Positions 17,807-26,187 of a stretch of 64,000 nucleotides of DNA are shown here, piece by piece. The position numbers and the translations under genes are program-made. Source of the stretch: JAXFPC01 sp034180005. Lineage in GTDB: Bacteria; Bacillota; Negativicutes; Acidaminococcales; Acidaminococcaceae. The first letter of the stretch is position 1. Every line of letters begins with the position of its first letter. The stretch spans positions 62,001 through 126,000 of the forward strand of contig JAXFPC010000029.1 of assembly GCA_034180005.1 (NCBI GenBank). Direction: 5' to 3'. The notes beneath the pieces are model-generated. The model worked only from the letters and a program-made list of their open reading frames with translations, was not told the DNA's origin and made no database searches.

Positions 17807-18853
17807 ATGAAAAAGACGGCACTCGTAGCCATGAGCGGCGGTGTTGATTCAAGCGTAGCGGCTCTTTTGCTGCAAGAAGCCGGATACGCGTGCACCGGCG
17901 CCACCATGAAACTTTTTACCAAAGATCCTGAGCGTCACGACGACGCCGAAGACGCACGCCAAATTGCCGAGCGTCTGCATATTCCTTTCCATATTTGTGA
18001 TTTTTCCGAATTTTTTGCCGACGATGTTATCGGCTGCTTTATAAATTCCTATATGGACGGCGCCACACCCAATCCGTGCGTAGACTGCAACCGTCAGCTG
18101 AAATTCGGACAGTTGCTGCAAAAAGCTGCGGAACTTGGTTGCGACTATTTGGCGACAGGTCATTACGCCCGCGTGGAATACAGCGCGGCAAAACAGCGCT
18201 TTTTGCTGCGCAAGGCGGCAGATCCTGCCAAGGATCAAAGCTACGTGCTGTTTTCTCTTACCCAGGAGCAGCTGCGGCATGTCATTTTCCCGCTGGGAGC
18301 TTACAGCAAGCCGGAAATACGCAAAATAGCTGAAGCGCACGGCTTTGCCAATGCGGCTAAGCATGACAGTCAGGATATCTGCTTTATTCCGGACGGTGAC
18401 TACTGTAAATTTATTGAAGAATATACCGGTCGCACATTTCCGCCGGGCAACTTTGTTGACGAGGACGGTAATGTTTTGGGCCGGCACAAAGGCATCATCC
18501 GCTATACCGTCGGACAGCGCAAAGGTCTCGGATTAGCTTTGCCGCAGCCCATGTATGTCAAAGAAATCGATCCCGCGAGCAACACCGTCGTCCTGACGAC
18601 CAACTCCGGGCTATTCAGTCGCACGGTAATTGCCGATAATATCAATCTTATCGACTGCGACCGCATAACGGAACCGCGACGCGTCAAAGCGCGTATCCGC
18701 TACCACCAGCAGGAACAGTGGGCCACGGTTACCCAACCGGAGGACGACAGATTGGAAATCATTTTCGACGAACCGCAACGCGCCATTACCAAAGGACAAG
18801 CCGTAGTCATGTACGACGGAGAATATGTTGTGGGCGGCGGCAAAATAATTTAA
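17807..18853 (+). CDS. mnmA: tRNA-specific 2-thiouridylase MnmA
   Basis: It thiolates U34 of tRNAs for Lys, Glu and Gln in the cytoplasm. The 348-residue protein has the PP-loop AMSGGVDSSVAA at residues 8-19, the catalytic Cys regions NPCVDCNRQLKFG and SQDICFIPDGDY, and the GQRKGLGLA segment, all diagnostic of MnmA. It follows hydE by 15 nt and has AAGGAG upstream, so the two are probably cotranscribed. Length is normal for the family (about 350-370). Confidence 0.96.
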   Translation: MKKTALVAMSGGVDSSVAALLLQEAGYACTGATMKLFTKDPERHDDAEDARQIAERLHIPFHICDFSEFFADDVIGCFINSYMDGATPNPCVDCNRQLKFGQLLQKAAELGCDYLATGHYARVEYSAAKQRFLLRKAADPAKDQSYVLFSLTQEQLRHVIFPLGAYSKPEIRKIAEAHGFANAAKHDSQDICFIPDGDYCKFIEEYTGRTFPPGNFVDEDGNVLGRHKGIIRYTVGQRKGLGLALPQPMYVKEIDPASNTVVLTTNSGLFSRTVIADNINLIDCDRITEPRRVKARIRYHQQEQWATVTQPEDDRLEIIFDEPQRAITKGQAVVMYDGEYVVGGGKII

Positions 18854-18866
18854 AAGGAAATTTATT

Positions 18867-18906
18867 GCAAAACTCCTCCGCATTGTATATTGCGGAGGAG
18901 TTTTGC
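18867..18906. terminator. Hairpin after mnmA
   Basis: Perfect 15-bp inverted repeat: GCAAAACTCCTCCGC, loop ATTGTATATT, GCGGAGGAGTTTTGC. It lies 13 bp after the mnmA stop. There is no long T-run beyond the stem, but the 3' arm itself ends in TTTTGC, so it probably terminates mnmA. Confidence 0.65.
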
Positions 18907-19044
18907 ACGTGGTTTTAGAGCGCCGATATACAGCATTTCAATCATTCGTCGAAAAAATTCCGCTCTTCCTTAAACCATCCAACAACACCATCGGAGATTC
19001 TTTCGTCGCCGGACTGCGCCTGACAATGCACGCGGCTATATTCA

Positions 19045-19093
19045 AGTTCAAAAAAAGTTCCGACACATTGAAGTGTCGGAACTTTTTTAATTT
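19045..19093. terminator. Terminator of the minus-strand autotransporter remnant
   Basis: AAAAAAAGTTCCGACAC / GTGTCGGAACTTTTTT, a stem with A- and T-runs on its two sides, lies directly after the stop of the minus-strand gene at 19095. It can act on both strands. Confidence 0.85.
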
Positions 19094-19094
19094 A

Positions 19095-20036
19095 TCACAT
19101 GCCGATTTTCGCCATCATGGCCGCAATCTGCTCTTCCATATTTTTTATTTTATCATTCTGCTGCTCGATAGTGGTATGCAGCTCCGTAATTTCTTCTTTT
19201 TGATCAGAGATGACCGCAACTAACGCCGCTTTGGAATATCCCGCATAAGGAGCGGAACGCCCAAGTTTCAGACTAAGGCCTGCATTAAGCAGATTTTCAC
19301 CGCCGCCCACACTGCCTCCTATGGAGAACATGGTCGTAGCATTGGGACGGTAGAAGGCGCCCAACGCCAAAGCATTTTCGCCCCTGTAACGTCCGTAGCC
19401 GGCAGCGACATTCCATTTATCATAAGGATCATAATCCTGGGGATGTAAAGCCGCCAAAGCAGCTGCCCCGGCGCCGATTTTATCCACACGATCGTCCAAA
19501 TGATTTACCTGACGGCCTAAGTCGCTGATATTATTTTCCATGTCGGCAATAGAGTCGGCATGATTTTGAACCACACCGTCCAGCAGCATAATATTCGCTC
19601 CGGCGGTATTATCTTTCTTGACATAGCTGCCGTCTTTCTCAACCCTTGTTTCCCGGAAAACCGTATCACCGCTGACAGGTTTTGAATCGGAAGCAGCTAC
19701 CTTGCCGTCAGCTTTAACGCTTACGGTGTAGTCGTGACTGCCGTCTGCATTGTCCACCGTACTCAACGTCACATTTTCTCCTGCCCGAATGGTATTGCGC
19801 GTGTCCTTAGTAGCTACGGTGACGGTAGAAGCTTTGCCTTCATTATCTGTAAGACTGATGGTCGTAGTATTGTCAGCGTTTTCCGTGCCGCTTAAAGTGT
19901 AAGCGGTATTGGTGTCCACCGCAGCGGCAATAGCCGCCAGATCTACGCTGCCTTTGACTTCATTGCCGGCAGTATCTTTCACACTCATGGACAAAGTAGT
20001 TCCCACAATACTCAAGGCATTGTCTGCGGCAACCAA
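19095..20036 (-). CDS. 5'-truncated trimeric autotransporter (YadA-type anchor) with C-terminal coiled coil, probable remnant
   Basis: The 313-residue frame has a Thr/Asn-rich passenger segment, a neck (NISDLGRQVNHLDDRVDKIGAG), then the YadA-like anchor (AALAALHPQDYDP, WNVAAGYGRYRGENALALGAFYRP, FSIGGSVGGGENLLNAGLSLKLG). After the last barrel strand it continues about 45 residues as a heptad coil (ISDQKEEITELHTTIEQQ...). There is no signal peptide, no ATG and no convincing ribosome binding site; the nominal start is TTG 20036. The frame stays open leftward on the minus strand into the 3' end of purC, and an AIGDSSAG motif like YadA head repeats lies upstream of the TTG. I read it as the 3' part of a larger adhesin gene cut off next to purC. 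Confidence 0.75.
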   Translation of the reverse strand: MVAADNALSIVGTTLSMSVKDTAGNEVKGSVDLAAIAAAVDTNTAYTLSGTENADNTTTISLTDNEGKASTVTVATKDTRNTIRAGENVTLSTVDNADGSHDYTVSVKADGKVAASDSKPVSGDTVFRETRVEKDGSYVKKDNTAGANIMLLDGVVQNHADSIADMENNISDLGRQVNHLDDRVDKIGAGAAALAALHPQDYDPYDKWNVAAGYGRYRGENALALGAFYRPNATTMFSIGGSVGGGENLLNAGLSLKLGRSAPYAGYSKAALVAVISDQKEEITELHTTIEQQNDKIKNMEEQIAAMMAKIGM

Positions 20037-20095
20037 AGAATTTCCGCATCTGCTCAGCCATCCTGCAGAACTGTCGCCAATCGCCGCAAAATAAA

Positions 20096-20971
20096 TTAAA
20101 AAGCGAATTTTCCGCCGCTGAGAAGTTCGTACGCTTCGACGTACTTACCGATGGTTTTGACGATGATTTCCTCCGGCAGCTCCCAGGAACTGTCCGGATG
20201 AGCTGACAGCCAATCTCGTACAAATTGTTTGTCATAGGAAGCCTGTTCCCTGCCGGCGGCATATTCCGCCAGCGGCCAGAAACGCGAGTTGTCCGGTGTC
20301 AGCACCTCATCGCCTAAAACGATTTTGCCTTCTTCGTCAAGACCGAACTCAAATTTGGTATCGGCAATGATGATTCCGCGGCTCAGCGCATAATCGGCGC
20401 ACTTTTTATAAATTGCCAGGCTGAGCGCCTGCAACTGCTCGGCATAAGCTCTTCCCTTTCCGGGATACAGTCGCTCCAAAATAACGGCACTGTCCTCTGC
20501 GCTGATGTTTTCATCGTGCTCTCCCAGTTCCGCTTTAGTGCTGGGGGTGAATAACGGCTCCGGCAGCTTCTCGGATTCCTGCAACCCCGCAGGCAGTTTG
20601 ATGCCGCAAACGGTACCGTCCTGCCGATAGCTTTGCCAACCGCTGCCGCTCAGATAGCCGCGCACGATGCACTCAATCGGCAGCATGGTCAGCTTTTTGC
20701 ATTTCATGCTGCTGTGCATAAATTCCGGCTGTCTGAAAAATTCAGGCATCTCTTCATTGTTCACGGTCAACATATGGTTGGGAACTATGTCCTGTGTGAA
20801 ATCGAACCAAAATTTTGACAACTGGGTGAGTACAATACCTTTTTTGGGGATCTTATTTTTCAAAATCACGTCAAAAGCTGAGATGCGGTCGCTGGCAACC
20901 ATGATCAGACTGTCGCCTGCATCATACATTTCTCGAACTTTACCTGATTTAAACGGCTGATAGTTTTGCAT
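20096..20971 (-). CDS. purC: Phosphoribosylaminoimidazole-succinocarboxamide synthase PurC
   Basis: It catalyses the ATP-dependent joining of aspartate to CAIR in purine synthesis. The 291-residue protein shows the SAICAR synthetase features GKVREMYD near residue 10, DRISAFDV, RGYLSGSGW and the C-terminal half IIADTKFEFGLD with DEVLTPDNSRFW. ATG 20971 is chosen because GGAGG lies 8 nt upstream; the earlier ATG is only 2 nt from it. It stands apart from purA/purB (31-34 kb). The downstream autotransporter remnant begins almost at its stop codon. Confidence 0.96.
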   Translation of the reverse strand: MQNYQPFKSGKVREMYDAGDSLIMVASDRISAFDVILKNKIPKKGIVLTQLSKFWFDFTQDIVPNHMLTVNNEEMPEFFRQPEFMHSSMKCKKLTMLPIECIVRGYLSGSGWQSYRQDGTVCGIKLPAGLQESEKLPEPLFTPSTKAELGEHDENISAEDSAVILERLYPGKGRAYAEQLQALSLAIYKKCADYALSRGIIIADTKFEFGLDEEGKIVLGDEVLTPDNSRFWPLAEYAAGREQASYDKQFVRDWLSAHPDSSWELPEEIIVKTIGKYVEAYELLSGGKFAF

Positions 20972-21031
20972 AATCATTCCTCCGCACAAATTTATTAATG
21001 CATATTACGCAGTTATTTTTAAGTATTTACT

Positions 21032-21037
21032 ATCATA
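21032..21037 (-). promoter_or_regulatory. Possible -10 of purC, near CGAAC repeats
   Basis: On the minus strand TATGAT lies 61 bp upstream of purC. On the plus strand two CGAAC words at 21044-21048 and 21058-21062 lie where the -35 would be. They recall the CGAA core of Firmicute PurBoxes, but they are direct rather than inverted, so operator function is uncertain. Confidence 0.35.
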
Positions 21038-21087
21038 CCACATCGAACCGTTTATGTCGAACAAAAAATTGTTTTTTTATCATTTTG

Positions 21088-21930
21088 TTAGGATTTAATG
21101 ATATCGGGAAGATAAATATCCTGCAAACGCACTTCAGGCTGCCCCAGATATCTGTCCGCCGTAAAGCTTCCGTGGGAATCGCTGCCGCCTGTTATAAAGT
21201 ATCCGCGCCGACGGCACAGCTCCAGTAAGGTCCGCATTCCCTCTGCTGTGTGACAGCTGTGATAACACTCAAACCCGTCAAAGGATTCTTCCGCCAAAGT
21301 TTCCAGCAGAGCCTCAAGGCCCGGTCCGTGAAAAGAACTGGCGGCATGCGCGCACACAGCCGCTCCGCCCGCCTCGTGAATAGCGGCGATGACTTCTTCC
21401 ACTGCAGGAAAAATCGGAAAACTTAGTTGGTTTTCCGGCAGATAGATCCGCTTGAAAAAATCCTTCACATCGAAGCAAACGCCCTTGTCTATAAGATACG
21501 CCAATGAGCGCCATCCGCCGCGCCTTCTGTCGTAGGTATAATCAACGAACTCGGCAGGGTCGGCAGCGTACCCGGCGGCGGCAGCCATAGCCACAATTTT
21601 CACGTCATCCGCTTCCATCAGAGCTTCGTTATGACGCAGCAGTTCCCGAAGATTTTTATTGCGCAGGTCGGCGCCGTATGCCAGCACATGGATATTATTA
21701 CCGTCCTTAGTAGAATTGACCTCCACTCCGCCAAGGCAGATTATCCCGGCGTCCTTTGCCAGACGTTGTGTTTCTTCCACGTTGGCTACGCTGTCGTGAT
21801 CCGTTACGGCAATGATGCCGATATTTTCGCGTACCGCCGCCGCGACAAGTTCCTGCGGCGTCCAGGAACCGTCCGAAGCCGTTGTATGAATGTGCAGATC
21901 AACTTTTGTAAAAGCATTAATTTCCGTCAT
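21088..21930 (-). CDS. PHP-domain metal-dependent phosphoesterase
   Basis: A 280-residue PHP enzyme of the type that hydrolyses 3',5'-bisphosphonucleotides or RNA 5' ends (YciV/RNase AM-like relatives). The metal-binding motifs are all visible: DLHIHTTASDGS near residue 10, TDHDS, GVEVNS, HAASSFHG and GGSDSHG near the C-terminus. Start ATG 21930 overlaps the end of the ABC permease gene by 14 bases, with GGAG upstream, suggesting coupled translation. Being last in a Zn/Mn uptake operon fits a metal-requiring enzyme; the substrate is not determined. Confidence 0.88.
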   Translation of the reverse strand: MTEINAFTKVDLHIHTTASDGSWTPQELVAAAVRENIGIIAVTDHDSVANVEETQRLAKDAGIICLGGVEVNSTKDGNNIHVLAYGADLRNKNLRELLRHNEALMEADDVKIVAMAAAAGYAADPAEFVDYTYDRRRGGWRSLAYLIDKGVCFDVKDFFKRIYLPENQLSFPIFPAVEEVIAAIHEAGGAAVCAHAASSFHGPGLEALLETLAEESFDGFECYHSCHTAEGMRTLLELCRRRGYFITGGSDSHGSFTADRYLGQPEVRLQDIYLPDIIKS

Positions 21931-22792
21931 GCTGTTTTTTCTCCACTTCTTCAGCCTCGCAAATCCTGCATTTTTCGCTGTGCGGCTCCTTGCCGGCATC
22001 AACCCGGCGCTTACTCCGCAATACGCTGAGCAAAAACAGCCCCGCTCCTGTCAAAACAATAGTTCCTCCCGAAGCCAGATTGGCGTGAAAGGAAAGCGTC
22101 AGTCCTACGCTTAAAGTTAAAACACTGTAGACTACGCTCTGCCTGATTACGCCGGCAAAACTGTCTGCCGTCTGCAACGCGGAGGCAACCGGTATCACCA
22201 ACATGGCAGACACCAACAGCAAACCCACGATCCGCATCGACAAAGCTATCGTCAACGCCGTCAGCAGCGCCAGCAGCAAGTTCAGTTTTCTGACAGGAAG
22301 CCCGGCTACGCCGGCGGATACTTCGTCAAAAGTAATATACTGCAACGGACGATAAAACGCGCAAACAAAAGCCGCCGCGCACAGAGCCAACGCTCCTACG
22401 ATATAAAGATCCTGCAGGCTTACGGTCATCAGACTGCCGAACAGAATACTGCTAAGATTGAAGCCGCCCTCTTTATTCAATCCGGTAAAAACTACCGCCA
22501 TGCCCATACCGCTGTAGAAAAAAATCGCCAGCACCATATCGGCGGAATCTCTCAGACCGATACGCACTTTTTCTATGGCCAGCGCGCCGATGATTGTCGC
22601 TGCTGCCGCGCTCAGCACCGGACTGTACCCCCACAAAGCTCCTCCCGCAACTCCTGCGAACGCAATATGCCCCAAGCCGTCGCCAATGAGCGACTGCCGC
22701 CGCAGAACAAGAAAACAGCCGATAAGAGGGCAAACCAGCGCCATAATCAAACCCGCAGCCCACGCTCTCTGCATGAAAGCCGCTTCAAACAT
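21917..22792 (-). CDS. Metal (Zn/Mn) ABC transporter permease, ZnuB/MntB type
   Basis: A 291-residue membrane protein of the ABC-3 family with about eight transmembrane helices. The conserved N-terminal segment LVCPLIGCFLVLRRQSLIGD with GLGHIAFAG is typical. The C-terminal tail is short and polar, with C-x2-C and His residues (EKCRICEAEEVEKK). ATG 22792 is chosen with GGAG 10 nt upstream rather than TTG 22798. It lies between the ATPase gene (20 bp upstream) and the PHP gene (overlapping). Confidence 0.93.
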   Translation of the reverse strand: MFEAAFMQRAWAAGLIMALVCPLIGCFLVLRRQSLIGDGLGHIAFAGVAGGALWGYSPVLSAAAATIIGALAIEKVRIGLRDSADMVLAIFFYSGMGMAVVFTGLNKEGGFNLSSILFGSLMTVSLQDLYIVGALALCAAAFVCAFYRPLQYITFDEVSAGVAGLPVRKLNLLLALLTALTIALSMRIVGLLLVSAMLVIPVASALQTADSFAGVIRQSVVYSVLTLSVGLTLSFHANLASGGTIVLTGAGLFLLSVLRSKRRVDAGKEPHSEKCRICEAEEVEKKQHDGN

Positions 22793-22812
22793 TTCCAAAA
22801 TACTCCGCCCCT

Positions 22813-23541
22813 CTACCTGTAAAAGTAACCATGCTTGTGGTGATGACGCAGCGCCTCATGCACATCGCCCTGAAAGCAGATACCGTGATTTATGCAAAGA
22901 GCGCTTTTGGCAGCCTCTGCGGCCAGCTCCAGATCGTGGGAGATCATGACGATGGTCACACCGTCCCTGCGGTTAAGTTCTTTCAAACTGTCGTAAAGTT
23001 CCGCTTTAGATGCCGTGTCTATACCCGTAGCCGGCTCGTCCAAAAGCAGCAGCTCCGGCTTTTTCACCATGGCGCGCGCCAAAAACACCCTCTGCTGCTG
23101 TCCGCCGCTCAAGGCTCCTATAGAACGATGCTTCAATTCCTGCAGCCGGAAAGCGGTCAACGCGGCGTCGACCGCAGCCCATTCCGACTTGTTGAACCCG
23201 CGGCACAGCTTACTGCTGTCCAACAGGCCCAATGCCACAACTTCCTCCACACTGATGGGGAAGTTTTTCTGCTGTCCGGCGGGATTCTGCGGCACATATC
23301 CTACTTTTTCCCAGTGAGTAAATTTTTCCACGGGCGTACCGTAATAAGTTATCGTACCCACCGTAGGCGGCATAACATGAGCAAGCATCTTGAGCAGTGT
23401 GCTTTTACCGGCTCCATTGGCGCCGATCACCGCCAGAAAATCGCCTTTATTTACAGCCAGATCAAGCTTGTGAAAGACCCACCCTTCGCCGTAATCGAAA
23501 CCTAAACCGGCGGCGCGTATAATATTCCCGTCGTTATTCAT
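22813..23541 (-). CDS. Metal (Zn/Mn) ABC transporter ATP-binding protein, ZnuC/MntA type
   Basis: A 242-residue ATPase energising the uptake system. Walker A GANGAGKST, Q-loop VPQNP, signature LSGGQQQR, Walker B ELLLLDEPATGID and switch His MISHD are present. The extreme C-terminus carries a His cluster (ALRHHHKHGYFYR), which could bind the transported metal. It is 9 bp downstream of the solute-binding lipoprotein gene and shares its promoter. Confidence 0.94.
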   Translation of the reverse strand: MNNDGNIIRAAGLGFDYGEGWVFHKLDLAVNKGDFLAVIGANGAGKSTLLKMLAHVMPPTVGTITYYGTPVEKFTHWEKVGYVPQNPAGQQKNFPISVEEVVALGLLDSSKLCRGFNKSEWAAVDAALTAFRLQELKHRSIGALSGGQQQRVFLARAMVKKPELLLLDEPATGIDTASKAELYDSLKELNRRDGVTIVMISHDLELAAEAAKSALCINHGICFQGDVHEALRHHHKHGYFYR

Positions 23542-23550
23542 AGCATCCTG

Positions 23551-24420
23551 CTACTCGCTCAGAGCTTTCTCCAAATTGGCGATATTTTTTTCCATGATTT
23601 TCAGATAATTGAGCTTGGCTTTTTTACCGTCTTCGTCCAAACCTTCTATAGGATCAAGGACGCTCGTTTCAGCGCCGGCTTCCTTAGCCAACAAAGCTGC
23701 TATTTTAGGATCGGTAAGTGTCTCAAAGAAAACGTACTTGATATTTTCGCTTTTGACGGTATTGATCAACTTCTGCATATCCGCAGGCGTAGGTTCCGCT
23801 TCCGGGGAGATACCTGCCACCGCCAACTGCTTCAAACCGTAGTCCGCCGCCAGATGTCCGAAAGCGGCGTGAGCCGTCACAAAAGTCTTTTTCGGCGCTT
23901 TGGCGGCAACTTCCGTCAGCTTTTTATCCAAAACCTGCAAACTGTCGCAATATTTTTTGCTGTTGCCGCGGTAATATTCCGCATTGGCGGCATCAACTTT
24001 ACACAAAGCTTCCGTAATGCGTTCCACCTCAACCATGGCTTTCTTTGGGCTTACCCAAACATGGGGATCTTCAATGCCGTCTCTGGTAAACAGGCCCTTA
24101 CCTGCTTCCACGGCAGTCAGCTTATTGTCCTTCAGAGCCTCCAGCGCTTTATCCGCCCACGGCTCCACCACGCCGTTATACACAAAAACTTTGGCTGTAC
24201 CCAGCAGTTTCAGTTCCTTGGGAGACGGCTCCCAATCGTGAGGTTCCGCGCCGTCCGGAACAAGAGTCGTCACCTGAACTTTATCTCCACCGACAGCCGC
24301 CGCAAATTCGGCCATGGGATAAAAGCTTGCCGCCACCTGAAGCTTGGCGTCCTTAGCTGAATTATCGCCGCAACCTACAACTGTCAAACACAAAACCAAC
24401 AACATCAACAGTTTTTTCAT
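23551..24420 (-). CDS. Metal (Zn/Mn) ABC transporter substrate-binding lipoprotein
   Basis: A 289-residue cluster A-I solute-binding protein. The signal MKKLLMLLVLCLTVVGC carries a lipobox (VVGC, Cys 17). Metal-ligand His regions are visible in EPHDWEPSP, DPHVWVSP and TAHAAFGHLA, with the acidic ligand near LDPIEGL. The long His/Asp-rich loop seen in many zinc-specific ZnuA proteins is absent, so manganese or iron cannot be excluded. ATG 24420 follows AAGGAG; the frame runs 17 codons further upstream but without a site. It is the first gene of the operon. Confidence 0.93.
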   Translation of the reverse strand: MKKLLMLLVLCLTVVGCGDNSAKDAKLQVAASFYPMAEFAAAVGGDKVQVTTLVPDGAEPHDWEPSPKELKLLGTAKVFVYNGVVEPWADKALEALKDNKLTAVEAGKGLFTRDGIEDPHVWVSPKKAMVEVERITEALCKVDAANAEYYRGNSKKYCDSLQVLDKKLTEVAAKAPKKTFVTAHAAFGHLAADYGLKQLAVAGISPEAEPTPADMQKLINTVKSENIKYVFFETLTDPKIAALLAKEAGAETSVLDPIEGLDEDGKKAKLNYLKIMEKNIANLEKALSE

Positions 24421-24544
24421 AGTATCTACTCCTTTGGAAACTAAAGATAGTAATATTATAACAAATTTCACAAATAATAACTACTACTATTTTGTCGAAT
24501 TTTTTTATCCGATAAAAAATAGCGGCATCTCTCCGGGCGAATTG

Positions 24545-24553
24545 TGATATAAT
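24545..24553 (+). promoter_or_regulatory. Extended -10 promoter of the nicotinamidase-like gene
   Basis: TGATATAAT at 24545-24553 is a TGn-TATAAT extended -10, 39 bp upstream of the ATG. No good -35 is seen. Confidence 0.6.
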
Positions 24554-24591
24554 CATAAAAATATCATCACTGCAGAAAAGAGGTTTCAGCA

Positions 24592-25227
24592 ATGCTACTA
24601 CCGGATAAAAAATTTATTGCCGCCTTTGACATTGACTGTCAGAACACTTTTACAGAAAACTGTCCCGAAGAGCTGCCCGTAAAAGGAGGAGCCGCCATAG
24701 TACCTGAGCTGAACGCCCAGGCGCAGTTCGCATCCCTGCGAGTCGCTTCCCGCGATGCTCATACGCTGCAAGCTTTATGGATAGCTTCACCTGAACATCC
24801 CCCCTGCTCTCCTTTGCCACATAGGCAGGACATGGATCTTTACTGGCCTCCCCACGCCATTATCGGCACGCGCGGCTTTGATTTCATCGACGGACTTGAC
24901 CCGAAAGCCTACTCTTTTCAGGTTTTTAAGGGCGTAGAAATCGACAGGCATCCTTACGGGGCCTGTTATCACGATTTTGCGGATACTCTTTCCACCGGAG
25001 TCATAGAATTTTTGCAACAGCGCGGCATCACCACCGTTTTATGCGGAGGATTGGCCACGGATTACTGCGTAAAATTCACAGCTTTGCAGCTGAAAAAAGC
25101 CGGTTTCGACGTCATCCTCAATCTGTCGGCCTGCGCCGGCATAACCTCCGAAACAGTCGCCTCCGCGCTGCGGGAAATGCAGGAAGCGGGCGTTAAGTTC
25201 GTAGAAAGTGTCCGTGAATTTCAATAA
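24592..25227 (+). CDS. Nicotinamidase-like cysteine hydrolase (isochorismatase fold)
   Basis: A 211-residue hydrolase, probably converting nicotinamide to nicotinate for NAD salvage. The catalytic Asp lies in AFDIDCQNTF near residue 14, the catalytic Cys in GGLATDYCV, and the WPPHAIIGTRG segment matches the WPxHC..GT.GA signature of nicotinamidases. The Asp and His of SRDAH fit the metal site. The usual Cys after WPxH is Ala here. It is a single-gene unit between an extended -10 promoter and a terminator. Other isochorismatase-fold amidases remain possible. Confidence 0.82.
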   Translation: MLLPDKKFIAAFDIDCQNTFTENCPEELPVKGGAAIVPELNAQAQFASLRVASRDAHTLQALWIASPEHPPCSPLPHRQDMDLYWPPHAIIGTRGFDFIDGLDPKAYSFQVFKGVEIDRHPYGACYHDFADTLSTGVIEFLQQRGITTVLCGGLATDYCVKFTALQLKKAGFDVILNLSACAGITSETVASALREMQEAGVKFVESVREFQ

Positions 25228-25243
25228 AATTTTACTCAAAGCA

Positions 25244-25281
25244 AAAGGCAGGAAGCGAACCATGCTTCCTGCCTTTATTTA
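25244..25281 (+). terminator. Terminator after the nicotinamidase-like gene
   Basis: AAAGGCAGGAAGC / GCTTCCTGCCTTT with a short loop and TATTTATT following, 17 bp after the stop. Confidence 0.9.
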
Positions 25282-25371
25282 TTCTTCCGCAAATTCGATG
25301 CAAAACCGTTCTTTGAACAAACGGCCGGCAAAATTTATTTATAATCACGCTACAGCAGCGTATTTGCATTT

Positions 25372-26178
25372 TTACCCCAAATAGTCCAAAATTTCCTTGG
25401 CATGCGGCAAAATAATATCCGGTTTAATAGAACCGCTTTCCACATCCTGTAGTGAGGCTTCGCCCGTCAGCACCAGAACGGAAAGAATATCATTGTTGAT
25501 CCCGAAAGCGATATCCGTCGCCAAACGGTCTCCCACCATAGCGATTTCATGCTTTTGCAAGCCCGTCCTTGCCAAAACCACATCCACCATATAACGGTAG
25601 GGTTTGCCTAAAATAAGCTCCGGCTCTTTACCCGTGGCGGCGCGGATCATCTGCAACATGGCTCCGGTGTCGGGAATAAATTCTCCTCCCTCGATGGGAC
25701 AGCGCACATCGGGATGAGTGGCAATATACGGAACTCCCCTGTCAATCAAACGACAGGCTGCGGCAAGCCTTGCGTAAGTGAGCGTCTGATCGAATCCCAC
25801 TACGACATAATCCGCTTGAGCGTCGACACCGTCAACAAGAGTAAACCCGGCTGCGGCAACAGTTTCCTGCAGTTGGGACGTGCCCAGCACAAAAAGTCGC
25901 GCCCCGGGCTTCGACTTTTGCAGCCAACAGGTCAGCGCGTCGGAAGATATAAGTACTTCCTCAGCAGTCACCGGTACGCCGAGGCGCAGCATTTTCTGAA
26001 CATAGTGAGCATGGTTGCGGGAAGAATTATTGGTCAGCAGATAATAAGCTCTGCCCCGTGCCCGCAATTTTTCAAAAAATCCCTCCATGCCCGGAATCAG
26101 TGTATCTCCGAGGTTTATAGTTCCGTCCATATCAAAAAGAAAACATTTGATGCCGGAAAGTTTTTCCAATGAGTCCAT
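25372..26178 (-). CDS. HAD superfamily IIA phosphatase (NagD-like)
   Basis: A 268-residue cytoplasmic phosphatase. HAD motif I is FLFDMDGTINLGD near residue 13, motif II is LLTNNSSRN, and the C-terminal motif is MVGDRLATDI; the cap arrangement fits class IIA (NagD, p-nitrophenylphosphatase). AGGAG precedes ATG 26178. It is 9 bp downstream of the ABC ATPase gene, so it is probably the last gene of that operon. The substrate is unknown; NagD-type enzymes act on nucleotide and sugar phosphates. Confidence 0.9.
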   Translation of the reverse strand: MDSLEKLSGIKCFLFDMDGTINLGDTLIPGMEGFFEKLRARGRAYYLLTNNSSRNHAHYVQKMLRLGVPVTAEEVLISSDALTCWLQKSKPGARLFVLGTSQLQETVAAAGFTLVDGVDAQADYVVVGFDQTLTYARLAAACRLIDRGVPYIATHPDVRCPIEGGEFIPDTGAMLQMIRAATGKEPELILGKPYRYMVDVVLARTGLQKHEIAMVGDRLATDIAFGINNDILSVLVLTGEASLQDVESGSIKPDIILPHAKEILDYLG

Positions 26179-26187
26179 TATTTCTCC

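Noticed and set aside
21041..21062. PurBox operator upstream of purC
   Set aside because: The two CGAAC words are direct repeats 14 bp apart rather than the inverted PurBox pair, and no purR is in the window. Kept only as a weak note.
24430..24500. Zur/MntR operator upstream of the metal transporter
   Set aside because: An AT-rich imperfect inverted repeat (AGTAGTTATTAT / ATAATATTACT) overlaps a TATAAT box, but it matches no consensus clearly enough to call.
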